A stretch of 64,000 bases of DNA from positions 1 through 64,000 of the forward strand of contig NZ_FNNN01000009.1 of the NCBI RefSeq assembly GCF_900106755.1, given 5' to 3'. Each line of letters starts with the position of its first letter. Position 1 is the first letter of the stretch. Under the pieces are notes generated by a model that made no database searches, was not told the DNA's origin, and saw nothing but the letters and a program-made list of their open reading frames with translations. Position numbers and translations under genes: made by a program. Source of the stretch: Bacteroides faecis MAJ27. Lineage in GTDB: Bacteria > Bacteroidota > Bacteroidia > Bacteroidales > Bacteroidaceae. Shown here piece after piece: positions 60,751-64,000 of the stretch.

Positions 60751-62646
60751 TCAATCGATTTTCCACCTATCAACCCATTCGATAAAAGGAGTACCTTTTT
60801 CATTAAATTGGATAGGCAACCAGATATAACGTGAGTCTTCCAGACTCTTCGGGCGCCAGTTATCTGCCATAAAAAGGAACTGTTTTTTATCCGGTAAAGG
60901 AAGTATATAGGTACTCTGTCCGCCAAATGTTTTATCTGCATTTTCGCCTATACAAGGATTTGGAAGTTGCTTCCATTCTCCAAGAATAGAAGTTGCAGTC
61001 AACAAACGAGCTTTATTAGGGTCCCATCCTGTACAGCCGGATGTTATCATCCAATAAATCCCATCCTTTTTGAATATAGCAGGAGCTTCATTATGTCCAC
61101 CGGGAAAAATCCGAATATATTTACCACTATGGTTGAGATAATCGTCTGTTAATTCCGCAATTTGCAAAGTAAGATTCTCTTCTGAAGAATAAATGTGATA
61201 AGCTTTTTCATCATCATCTACGAACAAAGTCATGTCCCGGGACATCTGTCCACCTTCCAGATCACGTTTCACAAACATACCTTTCCGAATTGCTTCATAC
61301 CATTCTGGTGTCCACCATTCTTTATATTGTTCAAGATTCCATTTTAGCTTGCGTTCTTTCTTAGTCATATTCAAAGGATAAATGCCGGGATTCACACGCC
61401 CGGAACGAATAAAGCGATATGGTCCGACAGGCGAATCACTTACAGCAACAGCCGTACGGGCAGGTCCATATCCTTGTCCTTTCAGTTCGAGATGCAGCCA
61501 CATGACGAACTTTCCGGTCTTCTTATTATAAATAACCTTCGGACGCTCCATGATACATCCTTTCTCAATATCGCTTCCTGCTTCTTCGGAAACTGCAAAA
61601 ACAATTCCCTCATTTTTCCAGTTAAGTAAATCAGTGGATGAGTAGCAAGCTATGCCTTTTTCTGTGACGAAACCAGTAGCCGGGCGATGTTCTCCAAACC
61701 AGTAGTATTTGCCTTCATGAAAAAGTATCCCTCCGCCGTGTGCATTAATCAGCTCACCATCCATATCTCTCCAGACTTCTCCAGAAGCTATTTTTTTCTC
61801 TTTCTGATAGACTCTGACATAATCAATCTCATATTTCATTGGCAAGGCGGCCTCATCAATCGGTCCTCCATTAATGCCTCCAATGGCTAAATTCAATAAA
61901 AGATACTGTGGTCTTGTAAAAGGATTGGTTCCCTTTCCTATTTTACCATTTATGGTATTCTTTAAAGGTATCTCATTTAAAAGTTCATCGTCCAGATAGA
62001 GTTTGATCGCTTCTTCATCCCAATCCATTCGCCAGATATGGAACTTTGAAGCCCAATCCGGATCTTTATCGGTAAAATGTGAATAAGGAGTTGCCTGACT
62101 ATCCCATTTTGCATGCCATTGCCGATCTGTTCCCCATGCAGCATTTGCAAGAATATGAGGTACTCCTTTGATTTGGTAATACTCCATAATGTCAATTTCA
62201 CCACATGAAGGCCATTCCATATCACGTCCCAAAGCCCAGATAGCAGGCCATGCACCTTTCGCCACCGGAATACGTGCTTTTATTTCAAAACGCCCATACA
62301 AAAACTCTTTTTTCCCGGCAGTAGTGACTGACGAAGAAGTATATTCTACAAACTCTCGTTTTTTGCGCCAGTCTTTGCTTCCTGCTACATAAAGGGGATT
62401 CTTTCTATCTTTCTCCTTTCGAGCTTCTATTATGAGATATCCATTTCTGCAGATTGCGTTATCCTGTTGATACCATTGGGCTTCTTCGTTACGTGCATAT
62501 CCCTGTTCAAAGTTCCACACAGAAGAATCCAAAGGACCATCCGTTTCGAATTCATCACTCCAAACTAATCGCCAATCATTCTCCGCTAATGTACATAGTG
62601 AAAATGACAAGCCCATCATTAAATTTACAATCTTTACTATCTTCAT
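60751..62646 (-). CDS. Two-domain GH16 and GH43_24 galactanase
   Basis: The 631-residue product has a signal peptide, a GH16 domain (about 22-285) with the catalytic EIDIME motif (Glu150, Asp152, Glu155), and a GH43_24 domain (about 290-631: GEVWRDMDGELINAHGGGIL, DMTLFVDDDEKAYHIYSS, EAPAIFKKDGIYWMITSGCTGW). GH16 members of this type cleave the beta-1,3-galactan backbone internally, and GH43_24 works from the end. The fusion of endo and exo functions fits arabinogalactan degradation and the published BT3683 architecture. It is on the same strand as its neighbours with its own putative promoter (62736-62729). Confidence 0.9.
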   Translation of the reverse strand: MKIVKIVNLMMGLSFSLCTLAENDWRLVWSDEFETDGPLDSSVWNFEQGYARNEEAQWYQQDNAICRNGYLIIEARKEKDRKNPLYVAGSKDWRKKREFVEYTSSSVTTAGKKEFLYGRFEIKARIPVAKGAWPAIWALGRDMEWPSCGEIDIMEYYQIKGVPHILANAAWGTDRQWHAKWDSQATPYSHFTDKDPDWASKFHIWRMDWDEEAIKLYLDDELLNEIPLKNTINGKIGKGTNPFTRPQYLLLNLAIGGINGGPIDEAALPMKYEIDYVRVYQKEKKIASGEVWRDMDGELINAHGGGILFHEGKYYWFGEHRPATGFVTEKGIACYSSTDLLNWKNEGIVFAVSEEAGSDIEKGCIMERPKVIYNKKTGKFVMWLHLELKGQGYGPARTAVAVSDSPVGPYRFIRSGRVNPGIYPLNMTKKERKLKWNLEQYKEWWTPEWYEAIRKGMFVKRDLEGGQMSRDMTLFVDDDEKAYHIYSSEENLTLQIAELTDDYLNHSGKYIRIFPGGHNEAPAIFKKDGIYWMITSGCTGWDPNKARLLTATSILGEWKQLPNPCIGENADKTFGGQSTYILPLPDKKQFLFMADNWRPKSLEDSRYIWLPIQFNEKGTPFIEWVDRWKID

Positions 62647-62728
62647 ATAAGTCTGTTTTTCTTTGGGGTTCCAAAACCTATTGATTAATTTATCCTCCGA
62701 AAGATAAATTAGTAGTATTCATTATCGA

Positions 62729-62736
62729 CAAAAATA
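62729..62736 (-). promoter_or_regulatory. Putative promoter -7 element of the GH16-GH43 gene
   Basis: Read leftward, TATTTTTG matches TAnnTTTG, 82 nt upstream of the ATG at 62646. Confidence 0.45.
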
Positions 62737-62986
62737 AGAGTCCAATAATAAATAAAGGTACAGAAATCATGCAATTAGGTCGAACTTTAGATAAAGCCTA
62801 CCTAAATGACCGACATTCGATTCTATTTGAACGATTTATAGACTAGATCTAGCATGCACTTTATATCGACAAATATCCGGGTATGTCTATCATCGTCATA
62901 AACAAAAAACTTAGAGAAGTAACATTTCTCAATTCCACAATATAAAAATTTAGAAATTATCAACAAAGCCAAATTGTGCTGTTATA

Positions 62987-63019
62987 GTAAGGTACACCTA
63001 TTTCCTAGATGTACCTTAC
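62987..63019 (-). terminator. Hairpin downstream of the DUF1735-type lipoprotein gene
   Basis: GTAAGGTACACCTA (62987-63000) pairs with TAGATGTACCTTAC (63006-63019) with one wobble on the leftward strand. It lies 13 nt beyond the stop codon. No T-run follows, so it may be an RNA 3' end or a weak terminator. Confidence 0.5.
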
Positions 63020-63032
63020 ATAGAGTCATCTA

Positions 63033-63911
63033 CTAGCTTTTATTCTTTACGATAGTAGCTTCTGTTCGATATTCTTTACCATTCTCCATATAATGATACC
63101 AAATAGTAAATGTATGCTTCTCTACATCAAAAGTCCCCCCTCCTTTAAGAATAGGAAGATCTTTCCAAGGTTCTATTGTAACCGTATTATCCGTCGGATT
63201 AACAATTAATTTCATCGCTGCTTTATCAGCATTAGTTAACTCTTCCGATTCAACTTTATGAAATAGACGAACTGTATACTGGTCAACCGCAATCATTGTA
63301 CGCGGTGTATTTAAAGAAGATGTTTCACTTACGATTGGTTCATCATTTTCATATCTGACATTTGTTCCACTGATGATATATGTTCCTGAGTATTCATTGA
63401 CCATTTTGAGATTCACCATTAAAACTGTATCAGTTGGGGTTGGTTCATAATCACTCACTTCTGCTATTCTCAACGGAATAATATAACGCTTATCACAATT
63501 TACCTGATCTGCATAAATATGGATAGGAATACGTACATACTCTTCTCCAGCTTTAATAGTGCCTTCCCATGAAGGAATATTGTATAACTCTTGAGGCATA
63601 GCTTCATAAGGGATATCATCTCCTACCACATTTTTCTTATTATAATTATCAATATTAATGTAGTCTGCTTGCTCCAGTCTTATAGTTACATCATGATCTA
63701 GAGAAACAGTTCCCCCTATTGCCACAGACACAAATATCTCCCGTTCACTACCATAAGCAACCTCCTTTCCTTGCAGTTTATCATAAGCACCAACCAAATA
63801 AACCTGCTTTATATATTGTTCTCCATCTATTGGATTTTCAACATTACATGAAGCTAATACAAGTAGAGAAAAACTGAGACACAAGCATCTTGTATAATTA
63901 AATAGTTTCAT
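63033..63911 (-). CDS. Surface glycan-binding lipoprotein with DUF1735/BT_3987-type domain
   Basis: The 292-residue product has a lipoprotein signal with LASC (Cys22) followed by NVENPIDGEQYIKQVYLVGA. The N-terminal domain (about 25-170) matches DUF1735/BT_3987-type domains (GSEREIFVSVAIGGTVSLDHDV, YIIPLRIAEVSDYEPTPTDTVLM). The C-terminal half resembles DUF4361 (TYIISGTNVRYENDEPIVSE). Such proteins follow SusD-like genes in polysaccharide utilisation loci and bind glycan at the surface. It lies 36 nt downstream of a SusD-like gene. Confidence 0.85.
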   Translation of the reverse strand: MKLFNYTRCLCLSFSLLVLASCNVENPIDGEQYIKQVYLVGAYDKLQGKEVAYGSEREIFVSVAIGGTVSLDHDVTIRLEQADYINIDNYNKKNVVGDDIPYEAMPQELYNIPSWEGTIKAGEEYVRIPIHIYADQVNCDKRYIIPLRIAEVSDYEPTPTDTVLMVNLKMVNEYSGTYIISGTNVRYENDEPIVSETSSLNTPRTMIAVDQYTVRLFHKVESEELTNADKAAMKLIVNPTDNTVTIEPWKDLPILKGGGTFDVEKHTFTIWYHYMENGKEYRTEATIVKNKS

Positions 63912-63947
63912 TTTTCGTTCTTTTATAGTTTAACATTATCATTCTGA

Positions 63948-64000
63948 TCACCATCCTGGATTTTGATCAAGTTTCACATTTTTATCCATTACGGTCTGAA
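63948..64000 (-). CDS. SusD-like protein, C-terminal end only
   Basis: The last 17 codons and the stop of a leftward gene read QTVMDKNVKLDQNPGW and TGA. The terminal QNPGW is characteristic of SusD/RagB family C-termini, and the following lipoprotein gene supports this. The rest of the gene lies beyond the window. Confidence 0.75.
   Translation of the reverse strand, partial: QTVMDKNVKLDQNPGW

Larger units (their letters stand above)
62647..63032. other. Intergenic region upstream of the GH16-GH43 gene
   Basis: This 386-nt gap contains no gene that I can support. It holds a leftward TATTTTTG -7 element (62736-62729) serving the GH16-GH43 gene, two copies of TATCGACAAA (62724-62733 and 62865-62874 region), a GGTC-type stretch near 62808 and a hairpin at its right end. 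The remainder is AT-rich with no other structure. Confidence 0.5.

Overview
The window is a Bacteroides chromosome segment, very probably B. thetaiotaomicron. The decisive evidence is the complete starch utilisation locus susR-susABCDEFG, whose lengths and catalytic residues fall at the published B. thetaiotaomicron positions (SusB E194/E439/E508/E526/E532; SusG D388/E431/D498; SusD W98/N101/W320). Supporting signs are TAnnTTTG promoter -7 elements, Asp-rich lipoprotein export signals after the lipobox Cys, SusC/SusD-type proteins and an N-succinylornithine-type ArgF'. I see no insertion sequence, prophage, CRISPR array or rRNA.

Left part (1-5.7 kb): two tandem surface lipoproteins (calycin-like, Ig-like and PCMD-type regions), a DUF3943 envelope protein and a small YjbR-family protein. 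At 5.7-24.2 kb is mostly core metabolism: tRNA-Gly and tRNA-Leu; a leftward group prmC-recX-pyrE-SRPBCC-argH; rightward ribD; then a DUF6242 lipoprotein, uppS, bamA, an AT-rich lipoprotein and two skp/ompH genes, followed by murI, a DUF2007 gene, an aminotransferase, and proB-proA-argF'. At 24.2-30 kb a leftward block holds a rhodanese lipoprotein, a NigD-like lipoprotein, an acyltransferase, ddl, a pseudouridine synthase, a PASTA protein and rpmH. efp and an alkaline phosphatase run rightward to 32.2 kb.

Centre (32.4-48.3 kb): the sus locus. SusR is an inner-membrane sensor/activator. SusD, E, F and G are surface lipoproteins that bind and cut starch, SusC imports the oligosaccharides, and SusA and SusB finish them in the periplasm. 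A 14-bp motif lies at identical spacing upstream of the susA and susB -7 elements and is the likely SusR site.

Right part (48.3-64 kb): lpxH, a MIP18-type Fe-S assembly protein, radC, a glycosyltransferase, pta-ackA, divergent lrgAB followed by two acyltransferase-fold genes, then the end of an arabinogalactan utilisation locus: GH105, GH145, GH43_24, GH16-GH43_24, a DUF1735-type surface lipoprotein and the last codons of a SusD-like gene cut by the window edge.

Most of the window is well-understood biology. The less explained signals are a structured 411-nt gap upstream of the PASTA gene, a GTGCCA/TGGCAC-rich nested palindrome between the phosphatase and susR, a terminator-like hairpin between susF and susG, the AT-rich lipoprotein inserted between bamA and skp, and the mosaic tandem lipoprotein pair at the left edge. 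I did not find a clearly new multi-gene system.
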